Notes: generated by a model not told the origin, from the sequence alone. DNA of 64,000 nt from Akkermansia muciniphila (GCA_943333275.1 CALQSQ010000006.1:1-64000), one strand, 5' to 3'. Positions 35,921 to 45,112 are shown, counted from the stretch's first letter. Made by a program: numbers and translations.

Positions 35921-36376
35921 ATGTTTGAGAAGCGCAAAGTCGTGGCGGTGGTGTTGCTGATGGCCTTTTCGGTGGGGCTGACTGCGGGCGGGCAGATCTT
36001 ACTCATGTTATTGAGCGGAGAGGGGCATTCCTTGCGACCTTATCCCTTTTTGTCTGGTTTGGGGGCTGTCGCAGGCGGTCTCTTGCTGCACGTGTGTCTG
36101 ATCCGAAGAATTCTGCCGATTCATCGAACGCCAACGCAAGTGTTGGGCCTGCTGATTTCCGGGTTCCTTGCCATTGTTCTCTGGGCGGTGCTGCTGGAGT
36201 CTCCCAAGGATCTTGCCGGTTTTGTTTCCCGCCTCCCATCCTTGTTTTGGCTCGCCATTTTTTCCGGCATCCTTTGGTTTCCAGTGCTCACGCTGCTTGA
36301 GCTTTGGGCTTATTGCGGAACGAGTAGAGAGCAGGCGCGGAGGAGCTTAACCAAGACCGCTGAGGAATTGCCATGA
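35921..36376 (+). CDS. Four-helix membrane hypothetical
   Basis: A 151-residue protein with four predicted membrane helices (about 7-30, 43-62, 74-93 and 105-132) and a short charged C-tail. It has no domain I recognise. It overlaps the next gene by ATGA, so the two are made together and may form one membrane complex. The repeat element lies upstream, ending about 157 bases before the start. Confidence 0.65.
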   Translation: MFEKRKVVAVVLLMAFSVGLTAGGQILLMLLSGEGHSLRPYPFLSGLGAVAGGLLLHVCLIRRILPIHRTPTQVLGLLISGFLAIVLWAVLLESPKDLAGFVSRLPSLFWLAIFSGILWFPVLTLLELWAYCGTSREQARRSLTKTAEELP

Positions 36377-36735
36377 GCCGTAAAGATTTTCCTTCTGACC
36401 ACCCGCCCGATGCTTTGCAGACGCAGTTGGTGAAGGGGCTTGGTCTGGCGGCGGTGCCGATCATTTTTGGGGTTGTGTGTCTCCATCGCGGGAACACGTT
36501 GCTTTATCTTATCAACAGTTCCTCTGATACCGATACCATTGAGTTCCTAGGCACGGAAGGAGTTTGGCTTGCGGTTGCCTACATCGCCTTGGGGGTGGCT
36601 GTGCATTTCAACTATTTCTGGGGCTACAGCGAGAACTACTGGAGGTATAGCGACTACGGAAGGGATCTGGCCACGGTGGTCTGTGTGGTGAGCTTTTTCT
36701 ATGCTCTCTACCTCTATTTCACGTCCTTTTTCTGA
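36373..36735 (+). CDS. Membrane hypothetical, coupled to upstream gene
   Basis: A 120-residue protein with three hydrophobic segments (about 22-44, 62-80 and 97-118) and an aromatic-rich loop Y-F-W-G-Y-S-E-N-Y-W-R-Y. It begins inside the stop of the preceding membrane gene (ATGA) and ends 15 bases before the convergent M20 peptidase. No family is recognised. Confidence 0.65.
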   Translation: MSRKDFPSDHPPDALQTQLVKGLGLAAVPIIFGVVCLHRGNTLLYLINSSSDTDTIEFLGTEGVWLAVAYIALGVAVHFNYFWGYSENYWRYSDYGRDLATVVCVVSFFYALYLYFTSFF

Positions 36736-36750
36736 GGAAGGGGCTTTGCG

Positions 36751-38085
36751 CTACACTTCGGCGAGTGCTTGGAGGAGGTGTTGGTTTAGTTTCTGGCCGG
36801 CTTGGAAGTTGGCGAGGGGGAAGTTTTCGTTGGGGGCGTGGGCTTGGCAGTCGGGGAGGGCGAGGCCGAGGAGGAGGGTCTCGGCATGGAGGATGTCGCG
36901 GAAGGATTGGACGATGGGGATGCTGCCGCCTTCGCGAATGAGGGCGAGGGGGTGGCTGGGGAAGGTGGCGGTGAGGGCGCGCTGGGCGGCCTGGCCGAAG
37001 GGGCTGTGGGGGTCCATGGCGTAGGGTTTGCCGTGGTGGCCGGTGTGGATCTCTGCGCGGACGCCGGGGGGGGTGTGTTTCTCCAGATGCTGGAGGATGA
37101 GCGCCTGGATGGTGGCGGGGTCTTGATGGGGGACGAGGCGGAAGGATAATTTCGCGAAGGCGTTGGTGCCGATGACGGTCTTGGAGCCCTGGCCTTGGTA
37201 GCCGCCGCCGATGCCGTTGACTTCGGCGGTGGGGCGGGCCCAGCGGCGTTCGAGGTCGCTGTAGCCGGCTTCGCCAAAGAGGGCGGGGACGCCGGTGAGG
37301 GTGAGGGTTTCTTCGATATTTTCGAGGCGTTTCCAGGCTTGGCGTTCCCAGTCCTGGAGGGGGGCGACGGTATCGTAGAAGCCGGGGATGGCGATGTGGC
37401 CATTTTCGTCATGGAGGGTGGCGATGAGGCGGGCGAGGGCGGTGGCGGGGTTGGCGACGGTGCCGCCGAAGATGCCGGAGTGGAGGTCGACGCTGGGGCC
37501 GTGGAGAGTGACTTCGAGGCAGGTGATGCCGCGGAGGCCGTAGGTGAAGGTGGGCACGCCGGGGGCGACCATGCCGGTATCGGAGATGGCGATGATGTCG
37601 CAGGCGAGGTCTGCGCGGTGTGCTTCGAGGAAGGGAGCGAGGTTGGGGCTGCCGATTTCTTCTTCGCCTTCAAAGAGGGCGATGAGGTTGACGGGGAGGT
37701 CGGCGTGCTGGCGCATCGTTTCTGCGAGGCCGCAGAGGTGGGCCATGAGCTGGCCTTTGTTGTCGGTGGCGCCGCGGGCGTAGACGATGCCGTTTTCGAT
37801 CTGGGGGTCGAAGGGTTTGCTGCGCCAGACGTTGAAGGGGTCATCGACGGGCTGGACGTCGTAGTGGCCGTAGAGGAGGACGGTGGGGCGGCCGGGCTTG
37901 TGGATATTTCTGGCGACGACAATGGGGTGCCGGGCGGTGGGATGGATGGTGGTGGTGAGTCCGCTGGCAGTGCACTGGGCGGCGAGCCACTCGGAGCAGC
38001 GTTTCACATCGTCGGCGTAGGCGGCATCTGTGGAGATGCTGGGGAAGCGGAGGAAGTCGAGGTAGAGTTCGAGGGGGGTGGGCAT
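36751..38085 (-). CDS. M20-family dipeptidase
   Basis: A 444-residue cytoplasmic metallopeptidase that cleaves dipeptides or related amides. Metal ligands are visible: H74 and D76 in L-L-Y-G-H-Y-D-V-Q-P, D108 in A-T-D-N-K-G-Q, the catalytic E in E-G-E-E-E-I-G-S (139-146), D169 in I-S-D-T-G-M, and a C-terminal His in the A-H-A-P-N-E-N-F-P block. There is no signal peptide. Length fits the carnosinase-like branch of M20 rather than ArgE or DapE. The gene stands alone, convergent with the membrane-protein pair, and codons are almost entirely C-ending. Confidence 0.93.
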   Translation of the reverse strand: MPTPLELYLDFLRFPSISTDAAYADDVKRCSEWLAAQCTASGLTTTIHPTARHPIVVARNIHKPGRPTVLLYGHYDVQPVDDPFNVWRSKPFDPQIENGIVYARGATDNKGQLMAHLCGLAETMRQHADLPVNLIALFEGEEEIGSPNLAPFLEAHRADLACDIIAISDTGMVAPGVPTFTYGLRGITCLEVTLHGPSVDLHSGIFGGTVANPATALARLIATLHDENGHIAIPGFYDTVAPLQDWERQAWKRLENIEETLTLTGVPALFGEAGYSDLERRWARPTAEVNGIGGGYQGQGSKTVIGTNAFAKLSFRLVPHQDPATIQALILQHLEKHTPPGVRAEIHTGHHGKPYAMDPHSPFGQAAQRALTATFPSHPLALIREGGSIPIVQSFRDILHAETLLLGLALPDCQAHAPNENFPLANFQAGQKLNQHLLQALAEV

Positions 38086-38168
38086 GATGGAGGAATGATT
38101 AACACGATCCGTCTCAGTCGTAAACTGTTACCATCCACCTCCCGGGCAGGTGGTGCCGTTCCGTAAGC

Positions 38169-38888
38169 TCACTCACGAAACTTTGCGGTCAGATGACCAT
38201 AGCATTCTTGAATGATCGTGGAGTTGATCGGTTCGCAGCGTTCGCTTCCGCCGCCAATTGCTCCAACGATGCGAACGACGAACTGCTTCTCACCCGATGG
38301 TTCATCATCATGCCGCGTGATCGTAAACTCGCTCATTCCCAGATTGCCCGTCAGTTTCTTCTTCAAATAATGCCAGAGGAAGCGCGCCTGATCCTGAGGG
38401 ATGTGAAGCGAGAGAGCTTCCATGCTGAGGGCTTCAATTTCTTGAATTGCCGTCGGTGGAGCTTGCAGGCTCAGAACTTTTTCGCCAAGGGCATTTTGGC
38501 CCATGGCAGCAAACTGGGTCTCCAATTTCGCCCCATGCAGCAAGACACGATTCAAAGCGTCTGCAATGCCCGCGCTCTGAGGGCTGAGACCCATCTCATC
38601 AAAGGTCTTGGGTAGAAAGGGGTCTCGATCCGCAGTCTCAGGGGATTGTTCTTCCACGAGCTTCAACAGAGCGGTGGAAACTTGCAGCGATTTATCACTG
38701 CCAGCATCGACGGTCGCGGACGTTGATTGCACACTGATGTTCTGAGGACTTTCAATGGAGGTGGAATTGGATGGAGGAGCAAAACTGTCCGACAACCCCG
38801 AGTCGGTTCGTGTTCCCTGCCACTGCCACCAGATGCAGATCCCGAGAATCAAGTTGATGAGCCAGACGATCAAGTTGCGAGAGATCAT
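38169..38888 (-). CDS. Membrane-anchored hypothetical, partner of the 38885 gene
   Basis: A 239-residue protein with an N-terminal membrane helix (about 4-22), a Ser/Thr/Pro-rich linker to about residue 75, then a soluble domain containing M-G-L-S-P-Q-S-A-G-I-A-D-A-L-N-R-V-L. No known family. It begins within the stop of the preceding gene (ATGA, bases 38885-38888). The architecture (one helix, disordered linker, G-L-S-x-x-Q/A-x-x-I helix) matches the neighbour, so they may be diverged paralogues or partners in the envelope. Confidence 0.65.
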   Translation of the reverse strand: MISRNLIVWLINLILGICIWWQWQGTRTDSGLSDSFAPPSNSTSIESPQNISVQSTSATVDAGSDKSLQVSTALLKLVEEQSPETADRDPFLPKTFDEMGLSPQSAGIADALNRVLLHGAKLETQFAAMGQNALGEKVLSLQAPPTAIQEIEALSMEALSLHIPQDQARFLWHYLKKKLTGNLGMSEFTITRHDDEPSGEKQFVVRIVGAIGGGSERCEPINSTIIQECYGHLTAKFRE

Positions 38889-39649
38889 GGCGGTGGGGAT
38901 TTTCGAAGTGCCGCTTCGATGAAGGAAAGGTACCGCTCATTGAACAACTGCTCACCCATGCCACACCCGCGCCACTTCACCGGGATTTGATCTTTAATCA
39001 CGCGCTCCTGGAAATGATACTCGCGTTCATATTTCGGATTCTTTTTCACCTCCTCTGGGAGTTGGATAATCGCCAAGTCGTGCTCGTAATTGCCGAAATC
39101 ACAAGTTTCCTCCGTCAACGCAAAGCGAATGATCCCTGCTGCACCGGAATCGGAAATCTGAGTGATGCGTTGGATGAGAGAGTCCGAGAATTGGCTGGAT
39201 GCGGCACCCAAAGACGGGATGCGGATGTATTCCCCGCCTTGCTCATCTGAGACTTTCTCGACCATGACGAGTTGCTGGTTTTTCATCGCGGAGATTGTTT
39301 CGCGGATGGCTGCTTGAATGGATTGGATTTGTTCGGCAGAGAGCCCCAATGCGTTATAGAGCGCGTTATCAAAAGCCCAATCGAAAGACACCGAACGCAT
39401 TCCCGCCGCCACCATCGTTGCTGGAATCTTCAAGGGCTCTGGAGTCAAGGTGGTCCCGCTGGTTGTCACGATCACCTGGCTAAGCGGTTGTGGCACCTCC
39501 CGCTGTGAATTCGATTGGATTGGACGAGCGTCCGGTTGCGAAACGCGATGACCTCCGCCGCGCACCGGAACGTTCAGCGCCAAGATCAGTAGCTGGGCAA
39601 GCGCGGTGGCGATGCCAAGGCAAAAGATTAGGTCTCTTTGTTTCGGCAT
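38885..39649 (-). CDS. Membrane-anchored hypothetical with disordered linker
   Basis: A 254-residue protein with a membrane helix (about 7-26), a long low-complexity linker with many Pro, Gln, Ser and Thr, and a C-terminal domain (about 90-250) with G-L-S-A-E-Q-I-Q-S-I-Q-A-A-I, Y-E-H-D-L-A-I-I-Q-L-P and a Cys-containing G-C-G-M-G. No recognised family. It is followed, with an ATGA overlap, by the 38169 gene. Neither carries catalytic motifs I can see. Envelope location is inferred from the helix. Confidence 0.65.
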   Translation of the reverse strand: MPKQRDLIFCLGIATALAQLLILALNVPVRGGGHRVSQPDARPIQSNSQREVPQPLSQVIVTTSGTTLTPEPLKIPATMVAAGMRSVSFDWAFDNALYNALGLSAEQIQSIQAAIRETISAMKNQQLVMVEKVSDEQGGEYIRIPSLGAASSQFSDSLIQRITQISDSGAAGIIRFALTEETCDFGNYEHDLAIIQLPEEVKKNPKYEREYHFQERVIKDQIPVKWRGCGMGEQLFNERYLSFIEAALRKSPPP

Positions 39650-39681
39650 GTCGTTGATGCCTCTAGCGGCGGTTGAAAAAT

Positions 39682-40251
39682 CTACCCGCCGGCGTTCCAG
39701 TTTTCGTAGAACTGGGCGAGGGGGAGGGAGAGGCCTACGGAGTGGAGGTGGATGATGGCGGTGGGGTCGTCGATGAGTTCGAGTTTCCAGCCGTTGGAGC
39801 GGCGGAAGAGGGTGACGGCGGGGCGGCTTTGGTCGATGAGGACGTATTCCTCCAGGGTGGGGATGGTGGTGTAGGTGAAGAATTTCTCGTGGCTGTCGAG
39901 GCGTTCGGTGCTGGGGGAGGAGACTTCGATGACGAGCTTGGGGAAGCGGAGGAAAAGGGGATCGGTGTCGCGTTCGTCGCAGCCGACGACGACATCGGGG
40001 TAATAGAAAACGTCCCGTTGTTGGACGAGCATGCGGACTTTCATGTCGGCCATGAAGACGCGGCAGGGTTTGCCACGCAGGTGGGCGTGGAGCGCGGCGA
40101 AGGCATTGCCGCTGATGAGATTGTGATTCGCGGTGGCGCCGGCCATCGCATACACGTCGCCGTGGATGTAGTCGTGGCGGACATCACTGAGGGGCTCGCC
40201 GTTGAGATAGTCTTCGACGGAGAGGAAGGGGCGGGGGTGAGGGATTCCCAT
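39682..40251 (-). CDS. Uma2-family (DUF820) putative endonuclease
   Basis: A 189-residue Uma2 protein. It contains Y-D-Y-I-H-G-D-V-Y-A-M-A-G-like strand-helix at the start, Y-Y-P-D-V-V-V-G with the core Asp, V-I-E-V-S-S-P-S-T with the core Glu, and E-Y-V-L-I-D-Q. These fit the PD-(D/E)XK fold. It differs in sequence from the copy at 17626-18192, with only the motifs shared. Role unknown. It lies between two minus-strand genes with short gaps, but no operon link is clear. Confidence 0.85.
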   Translation of the reverse strand: MGIPHPRPFLSVEDYLNGEPLSDVRHDYIHGDVYAMAGATANHNLISGNAFAALHAHLRGKPCRVFMADMKVRMLVQQRDVFYYPDVVVGCDERDTDPLFLRFPKLVIEVSSPSTERLDSHEKFFTYTTIPTLEEYVLIDQSRPAVTLFRRSNGWKLELIDDPTAIIHLHSVGLSLPLAQFYENWNAGG

Positions 40252-40311
40252 GGCGGGAGTGTGCCTTAGTTTGTCCTGCTTCGCAAGTCGAGCTTGCCGG
40301 GGGTGAGGCGT

Positions 40312-41376
40312 CTAGTAAACGCCTTCGATGACTTTCTTTTCCAGCATGCCGAAGGGGCGGACGTCGCCGACGCCGTCCCAGGGGTATTTGTCGCAGGGGG
40401 AGCGGCGGATGGCTTCGTCGCGTTCGAGGAAGCGTGGCATGAAGAATTCCTTGGTGAGGGTGGTGAGTTCGACGCGGCCATACTGGCCGTAGTCCATGAG
40501 TTCGTCCGTGCGGTCTGCGTGGACGATGCGGAGGACGGCGCGGGGCTGGGGGGCGTAGTAGGTGACGCTGTAGCCGTTCTCCTTGAGCTGTGCGGGGAGG
40601 CTGCAGGCGAGGCCCATGAGGGTGTTGCCGTAGGTGGGGACGAACTGGGCTTTTCCTTCGAGGACTTCCTCGCTGAGGAAGCGGACCATCTGGGGGGTCA
40701 TGCTGGTGCCGCCGCAGAAGACGCCTTTGATGCCGAGGCCGGGGAGGGAGATTTTCTCGGCGAGGGATTCGAGGAGGCGGGGGGTGGTGAAGAGGCAGGA
40801 GATGCCGCGGTGTTTGATGATTTCCGCGCCCTGGTCGATGACGTGTTTCATGTAGCGCTCGACTTCATCGTATTGCTTGCGGGCGATGAGTTTCTTGACC
40901 CAGCGGGGGTCGAGATCGACGAAATAGCAGGAGCCGCCGCGGTAGTTGGCGAGGTGCTCTATGGCCATGCGGAGGCGGCGGGGGCCGGTGGGGCCGAGCA
41001 TGAGCCATTTCCCGCCACGGGGGAAGTAGGTGTCATCGAGGTTGTCGCCAAATTCTTCGTAGTCGGTTTTGTAATCCTCCCAGCCGACGCGTTGTTTGGG
41101 GAGGCCGGTGGTGCCGCCGGTTTCGAAAATATTGAAAGGGCGGTTGCCGAATCCGCGGGGGACGAAGCGTTCGTTTTGTTCATCACGCAGCCATTCGTCC
41201 TGGAAATGCGGGAAGCGGCTGATGTCGCTGATGGTCTTGATTTCCTTGCGCGGATCCCATCCGGCCTGCTTCGCCCAGTCGAGCCAGAAGGGGCAGCCGG
41301 TGGCTTCATCGAAATGCCAGGCGACCATCTGGCGGAGGTGTTCATTGAGGGCGGCGGCGGCTTGGGTAGTGGGCAT
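40312..41376 (-). CDS. Short PaaK-like adenylate-forming enzyme
   Basis: A 354-residue member of the AMP-binding superfamily, closest in feel to phenylacetate-CoA ligase (PaaK) and arylcarboxylate-adenylating enzymes. The phosphate-binding loop is T-G-G-T-T-G-L-P-K at about 86-94, G-G-T-S-M lies in the middle, and the end has Y-G-Q-Y-G-R-V and D-V-R-P-F. PaaK enzymes are about 430 residues, so this one lacks an N-terminal portion and the usual C-terminal domain with the catalytic Lys. The start is clean and there is no frameshift, so the short form may be native. Substrate unknown; a full ligase function is doubtful. Confidence 0.75.
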   Translation of the reverse strand: MPTTQAAAALNEHLRQMVAWHFDEATGCPFWLDWAKQAGWDPRKEIKTISDISRFPHFQDEWLRDEQNERFVPRGFGNRPFNIFETGGTTGLPKQRVGWEDYKTDYEEFGDNLDDTYFPRGGKWLMLGPTGPRRLRMAIEHLANYRGGSCYFVDLDPRWVKKLIARKQYDEVERYMKHVIDQGAEIIKHRGISCLFTTPRLLESLAEKISLPGLGIKGVFCGGTSMTPQMVRFLSEEVLEGKAQFVPTYGNTLMGLACSLPAQLKENGYSVTYYAPQPRAVLRIVHADRTDELMDYGQYGRVELTTLTKEFFMPRFLERDEAIRRSPCDKYPWDGVGDVRPFGMLEKKVIEGVY

Positions 41377-41478
41377 GATATGGGGATGGAAAAGAGAGCC
41401 CTAGGCAAAGCGCAGTTTCCCCGCGCCTTCAACCGGAGAATTTTTCGCATTTACGCTGCATCCACGACGGCGGCGCGA

Positions 41479-43041
41479 TCAGGGCGCAATTTTCAGAAAT
41501 TCATCCGCTCCCGCATCCGGCTTTCCGTCCAGTGCGCGTGCGTGGCCATCGATATCCAGCAGGCCTGCGAGGAGGAGGAAGTTGGGATCGAAGCGGTCGC
41601 GTGCGGCGGAGCCATCGGTGAGGTGGAGGTCGGGTGTGGTGGCGCTCATGGAGCGGAATTTGGGATCGGCGAAGGTGGAATTGGCATCGGTTCCGGAGAG
41701 GGCTTTCCAGGCACCGAAGCCCAGCCGGTAGTTCCCCTGCCACATCCACTGGCTGGCGGTGAGCGCCTGCGCGCCGCTGGGGGAGTAGTAGACATTCCAG
41801 TCGATGACATTGCCCTTGTTCCCCACGAAGTCCCAGTTGCCGATGAACCGGTTCAGGGAGGAGGCGTGGATGATGTTCTGCTTGATGACATTATTCACGG
41901 CGTAGTTCTGGATGACGATTTCCGCCATGCGGTCCGGGGTGACATCATTCTGGTAGAGCGTGTTGTTGTGAATGAGATTGCCCACCGCGCCTCCATTCAG
42001 ACCAGCATCAGAGCCGCCGAGGAAAATGCCGCCGACATGATTTTTCCAAACGAAATTATTCCGCACCACGCATCCTTCCGAGGCCTCGCCGCGGTGCTCA
42101 CAGGCGAGTTCGATGCCCAGATTGCAATTGGTCACGTAGTTCCGCTCGATGACGATGTTCAGGCCGCCGTCCACGTAAATGCCATCGGCAGCGCGCACGC
42201 CACCGTAGGCGGGATTGGGGTAACCGTCGATCCCGCTGACGACGTTGGCCTGAATGAGCCCGTTGCGGGCGCGGTCACTGGGGCCGCCTGCCGGCAGGAC
42301 ACGCTCGTAACCGATGCAGTCGATGCCGATGTTGTTGCAGTCGTGAATATTGCAGTTGGTAATGCGGAAATTTTCGACGTTTCCATTGAAGACCACGGAC
42401 TCGCCTGCGCCGCATTTCAAATGATGCACTTCACACTGGTCGATGATGATGTTGTTGACCGGCGAGGTGGCCACCTGACCCAGGACGGCAATGCCGTTGG
42501 CCGTCCCCTGGGTGCCGTTGGGGGATGAAAGATTGGTCTCAATGTGGTGAATATTGCACCGGCGCACCGTGATGTGGTGCGAGGATCCGCGGATCAGGAT
42601 TCCGACCACGTCCGAACTGTTGCCAGTCCCGAGGTTGCGCACCTCCAAATTGTCGAAAATCAGGTAGGACCGGTTTGTGCATGTCACCAGCCCCCGCATG
42701 TCACCATCATCCGGCAGGTAGCGCCAGGCGTTGGTTCCGTCGATGGTAACCTTTTCCCCCGGATACGAGGTAAACGTGATCGGAGCCCCTTCCCTGCCGC
42801 TCACGGTAAATTCGGTCAGGGAAATATTGGCATACACACCACCGCGAAAACACACCGTGTCCCCGGGCTGAGCCTTGCTGATGGCGTACCCCGGCGACCA
42901 CGGCGCGGCCTCGGTGCCTGCCCCTCCGGCCACGCCTTTGAGCGAGACATATCGGTTCGCCGCCTGGATCTGCGCTGACGCGAAGACGCCAAGCATCAGG
43001 ATCAACCCGAGGGCTGATTTTGGAGAGAGAGGGAGATGCAT
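41479..43041 (-). CDS. Secreted right-handed beta-helix protein
   Basis: A 520-residue secreted protein with a signal peptide (about 1-28) and a parallel beta-helix of the pectate-lyase-like type. Visible features include an N-terminal Y-V-S-L-K-G segment with A-K-P-G-D-T-V-C-F-R-G-G-V-Y, then many turns with Asn-rich I-x-I-x-N-N-x-V patterns, for example I-T-N-C-N-I-H-D-C-N-N-I-G-I. The C-terminus has D-G-K-P-D-A-G-A-D-E-F-L. Such proteins bind or cleave polysaccharide; active-site residues cannot be assigned here. The upstream open frame extends to 43092 but crosses a clear promoter, so Met 43041 was chosen. Confidence 0.87.
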   Translation of the reverse strand: MHLPLSPKSALGLILMLGVFASAQIQAANRYVSLKGVAGGAGTEAAPWSPGYAISKAQPGDTVCFRGGVYANISLTEFTVSGREGAPITFTSYPGEKVTIDGTNAWRYLPDDGDMRGLVTCTNRSYLIFDNLEVRNLGTGNSSDVVGILIRGSSHHITVRRCNIHHIETNLSSPNGTQGTANGIAVLGQVATSPVNNIIIDQCEVHHLKCGAGESVVFNGNVENFRITNCNIHDCNNIGIDCIGYERVLPAGGPSDRARNGLIQANVVSGIDGYPNPAYGGVRAADGIYVDGGLNIVIERNYVTNCNLGIELACEHRGEASEGCVVRNNFVWKNHVGGIFLGGSDAGLNGGAVGNLIHNNTLYQNDVTPDRMAEIVIQNYAVNNVIKQNIIHASSLNRFIGNWDFVGNKGNVIDWNVYYSPSGAQALTASQWMWQGNYRLGFGAWKALSGTDANSTFADPKFRSMSATTPDLHLTDGSAARDRFDPNFLLLAGLLDIDGHARALDGKPDAGADEFLKIAP

Positions 43042-43063
43042 GTAAATTAAGTATTCCAGAACT

Positions 43064-43092
43064 ATAATAAATACTATAATTTCAATATTCAA
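43064..43092 (-). promoter_or_regulatory. Sigma-70-type promoter for beta-helix gene
   Basis: On the minus strand a TTGAAT box (43087-43092) and a TATTAT box (43064-43069) are separated by exactly 17 bases. The -10 box lies about 23 bases before the ATG at 43041, so the leader is short. The region is markedly A/T-rich compared with the genes around it. Confidence 0.65.
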
Positions 43093-43215
43093 GCAAAATC
43101 ATCTCCCTCGTTTCATTTTTTCATCCCTCCCAATTCCACCCTTGTCCTGACACCCGTGCGCCAGATGTCTTGATTCGGACAGGCTCCAGTCCAGAGGGAT
43201 CAAAAAGGATCCCCC

Positions 43216-43680
43216 TTATTTCAATCCACCCAATTTCCGGATGATCTTCAATTCCTCCGGCGTCAACGGCGTGATACTCAATCGGTTGCCGCGTTGGAGG
43301 GTTTTCATTTCCGCCAGGCCCGGGTGCTGGCGGAGCATGTCGATGGTGACGAATTTTGGGAAATCCTCCACCCAAGTCACATCGACCATGAACCAGCGCG
43401 GATGTTCCGCCGTGGCCTTGGGGTCGTGGTATTCACTGTGCGGATCGAACTGGGTGGGGTCCGGGTAGGGCTGGCTGGCAATTTTCAGGACGCCCGCGAT
43501 GCCCGGTTCCGGGCAGCTGCTGTGGTAGAACAGCCCGAGATCACCGGGCTCCATGGAATCGCGCATGTAGTTGCGGGCCTGGTAATTCCGCACGCCCGTC
43601 CACGGTTCGCGTTTGCCGGGACGCGCCTTGAGATCGGCGAACGAGAAGACATCGGGTTCGGATTTAAAGAGCCAGGGCAT
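43216..43680 (-). CDS. EVE-domain protein
   Basis: A 154-residue protein that is one EVE domain, the PUA-like fold that binds modified bases in RNA or DNA. Family pattern: W-L-F-K-S-E-P near the start, W-T-G-V-R-N-Y-Q-A-R-N-Y-M-R-D-S-M-E-P-G-D-L-G-L-F-Y in the first half, and W-F-M-V-D-V in the second. Length is typical. Family members are often seen near restriction or modification systems, but none is visible here. Precise ligand unknown. Confidence 0.92.
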   Translation of the reverse strand: MPWLFKSEPDVFSFADLKARPGKREPWTGVRNYQARNYMRDSMEPGDLGLFYHSSCPEPGIAGVLKIASQPYPDPTQFDPHSEYHDPKATAEHPRWFMVDVTWVEDFPKFVTIDMLRQHPGLAEMKTLQRGNRLSITPLTPEELKIIRKLGGLK

Positions 43681-43708
43681 GGGAAGAGGGGGGGGACTTT
43701 TTCGATTT

Positions 43709-45112
43709 TTAAACGTCGTGATGCCCGTCAGCGTAGGTTTTGGCCGGGACCAGAGCGCCTTCAGGAGAGTGCGATTGCAGGCTTACAATGCCGGAAAATT
43801 TCACGCCGGGGGCAAAGGTCATTTTCCCTTTTACGGTCAGGCGCTTGCATTCGAGCAGGTCGGGAACGCCCTGGGAAATGAGCGTTTCCAAGCCATCGAC
43901 GAGTCTATAGTGGGCCTTGTCGAGTTCCAGCAGCGGCGGCTGGCCGCGACGGCTGGGGTGGAGTTCGATGCGGAAATCCTCCGTGAGCACGCAGGCGTTC
44001 GAGCGGATCACCATGAGGTCGCTGGTCGTCTTGACCGGGGCAAAACGTTCCCTGGGCACCTCGATGGCGGCAGCACCGGAGAAGCATTCCAGGGCGGCCC
44101 CCATGGCGGTTTCGAGCTGGTAAACCTTCGGGCTGGATTCGTCGCGGGGATCGGCGGTCTTGGTGTTGCGGATCATTGGCAGGAGGATCAGCCCGCCGTT
44201 GTCTTCCAGGGCTTCTTTGAGGCGGTCCAGGCGAATCCACAGGTTGTTGGTATTGAAAAATTGGTGCCTGCTGATGTCCTCGAAGGAAAGCGCATCTTCG
44301 GCGGCACACTGGGCGGACTCGCGCAGGATCAGGCGCTGGTCGGAATGGCGTCGCGCAAGGTGGCCTCCCTTGCTGTCGGCGGCGGTTCGCCGCGTCACTT
44401 CCATGGCGAAAGGGGCCGAGCTCTGAGCGAACCAGCTGAGCAACTTGGGATTGAGGTCGGCGCCAAGGTTGTCGGAGTTGGAAACGAAGGCGTAGAGAAT
44501 GCCGTCCGCGAGCAGGGAATCGAGCACACCCGAGCCGAGCAGGCTGGCGTAAATATCCCCATGACCGGGCGGGCACCATTCCTGAGCGGGATTTTTCGGC
44601 CAGGCCAGCGGGGCCAGCGTGCTGGCGTCCACCTTGGGCACCCGGTTTTGCAGCATTTCGAGCTTGGCCGGATCCCCGAGCGTGGGGTGCTTCTGCAGCG
44701 CGGCCCGGGTGTCGGCACTGGTGCTGAAACTATTCATCAGCAGGAACCTCGGGGCCGTGCCTCCGGTGGCTGCGCGGAGATGGAGGATTTGCTTGGCAAT
44801 GAGGTCGAGAAAGCTCATGCCATCGCGCACCGGGAGCAGGGATTTGGCCTTTTCCAAGCCCATGCCCGTGCCCAGACCGCCGTTTAATTTGATGACCACC
44901 GTTTGCTGGAGCAGGCGGAGATATTCCTCCGGAGCCACCTGGGGCAGGTCCTTGCAATGCGGCAGCTGATGCACGGGATCGATGTCGCTCTCGCGGATCA
45001 TGCCCGTTTCATTGCGCTGCAGCGCCCGGTAGCTGTGTTCGAAAGCCCGGATGGCAGCCTCGCTGAGGCCATCGGCTTCCATTTTGGTGCGAAAGGGTGA
45101 AAACGGATCCAT
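43709..45112 (-). CDS. UTP-glucose-1-phosphate uridylyltransferase (UDPGP family)
   Basis: A 467-residue enzyme of the eukaryote-like UDP-sugar pyrophosphorylase family, making UDP-glucose or a related UDP-sugar from a sugar-1-phosphate and UTP. The nucleotide loop is K-L-N-G-G-L-G-T-G-M-G at about 75-85, followed by K-S-L-L-P-V-R-D-G; P-P-G-H-G-D is the uridine-binding segment, and F-N-T-N-N-L-W lies further on. The C-terminal left-handed beta-helix is suggested by the last 60 residues. The bacterial GalU family is unrelated. The frame is open to 45274; Met 45112 matches the family start. UDP-glucose would feed envelope polysaccharides. Confidence 0.9.
   Translation of the reverse strand: MDPFSPFRTKMEADGLSEAAIRAFEHSYRALQRNETGMIRESDIDPVHQLPHCKDLPQVAPEEYLRLLQQTVVIKLNGGLGTGMGLEKAKSLLPVRDGMSFLDLIAKQILHLRAATGGTAPRFLLMNSFSTSADTRAALQKHPTLGDPAKLEMLQNRVPKVDASTLAPLAWPKNPAQEWCPPGHGDIYASLLGSGVLDSLLADGILYAFVSNSDNLGADLNPKLLSWFAQSSAPFAMEVTRRTAADSKGGHLARRHSDQRLILRESAQCAAEDALSFEDISRHQFFNTNNLWIRLDRLKEALEDNGGLILLPMIRNTKTADPRDESSPKVYQLETAMGAALECFSGAAAIEVPRERFAPVKTTSDLMVIRSNACVLTEDFRIELHPSRRGQPPLLELDKAHYRLVDGLETLISQGVPDLLECKRLTVKGKMTFAPGVKFSGIVSLQSHSPEGALVPAKTYADGHHDV

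Noticed and set aside
40294-42528. 744-codon plus-strand frame
   Set aside because: Spans two convincing minus-strand genes and is Gly/Ala/Val/Glu-rich, as expected of the complement of C-ending codons.
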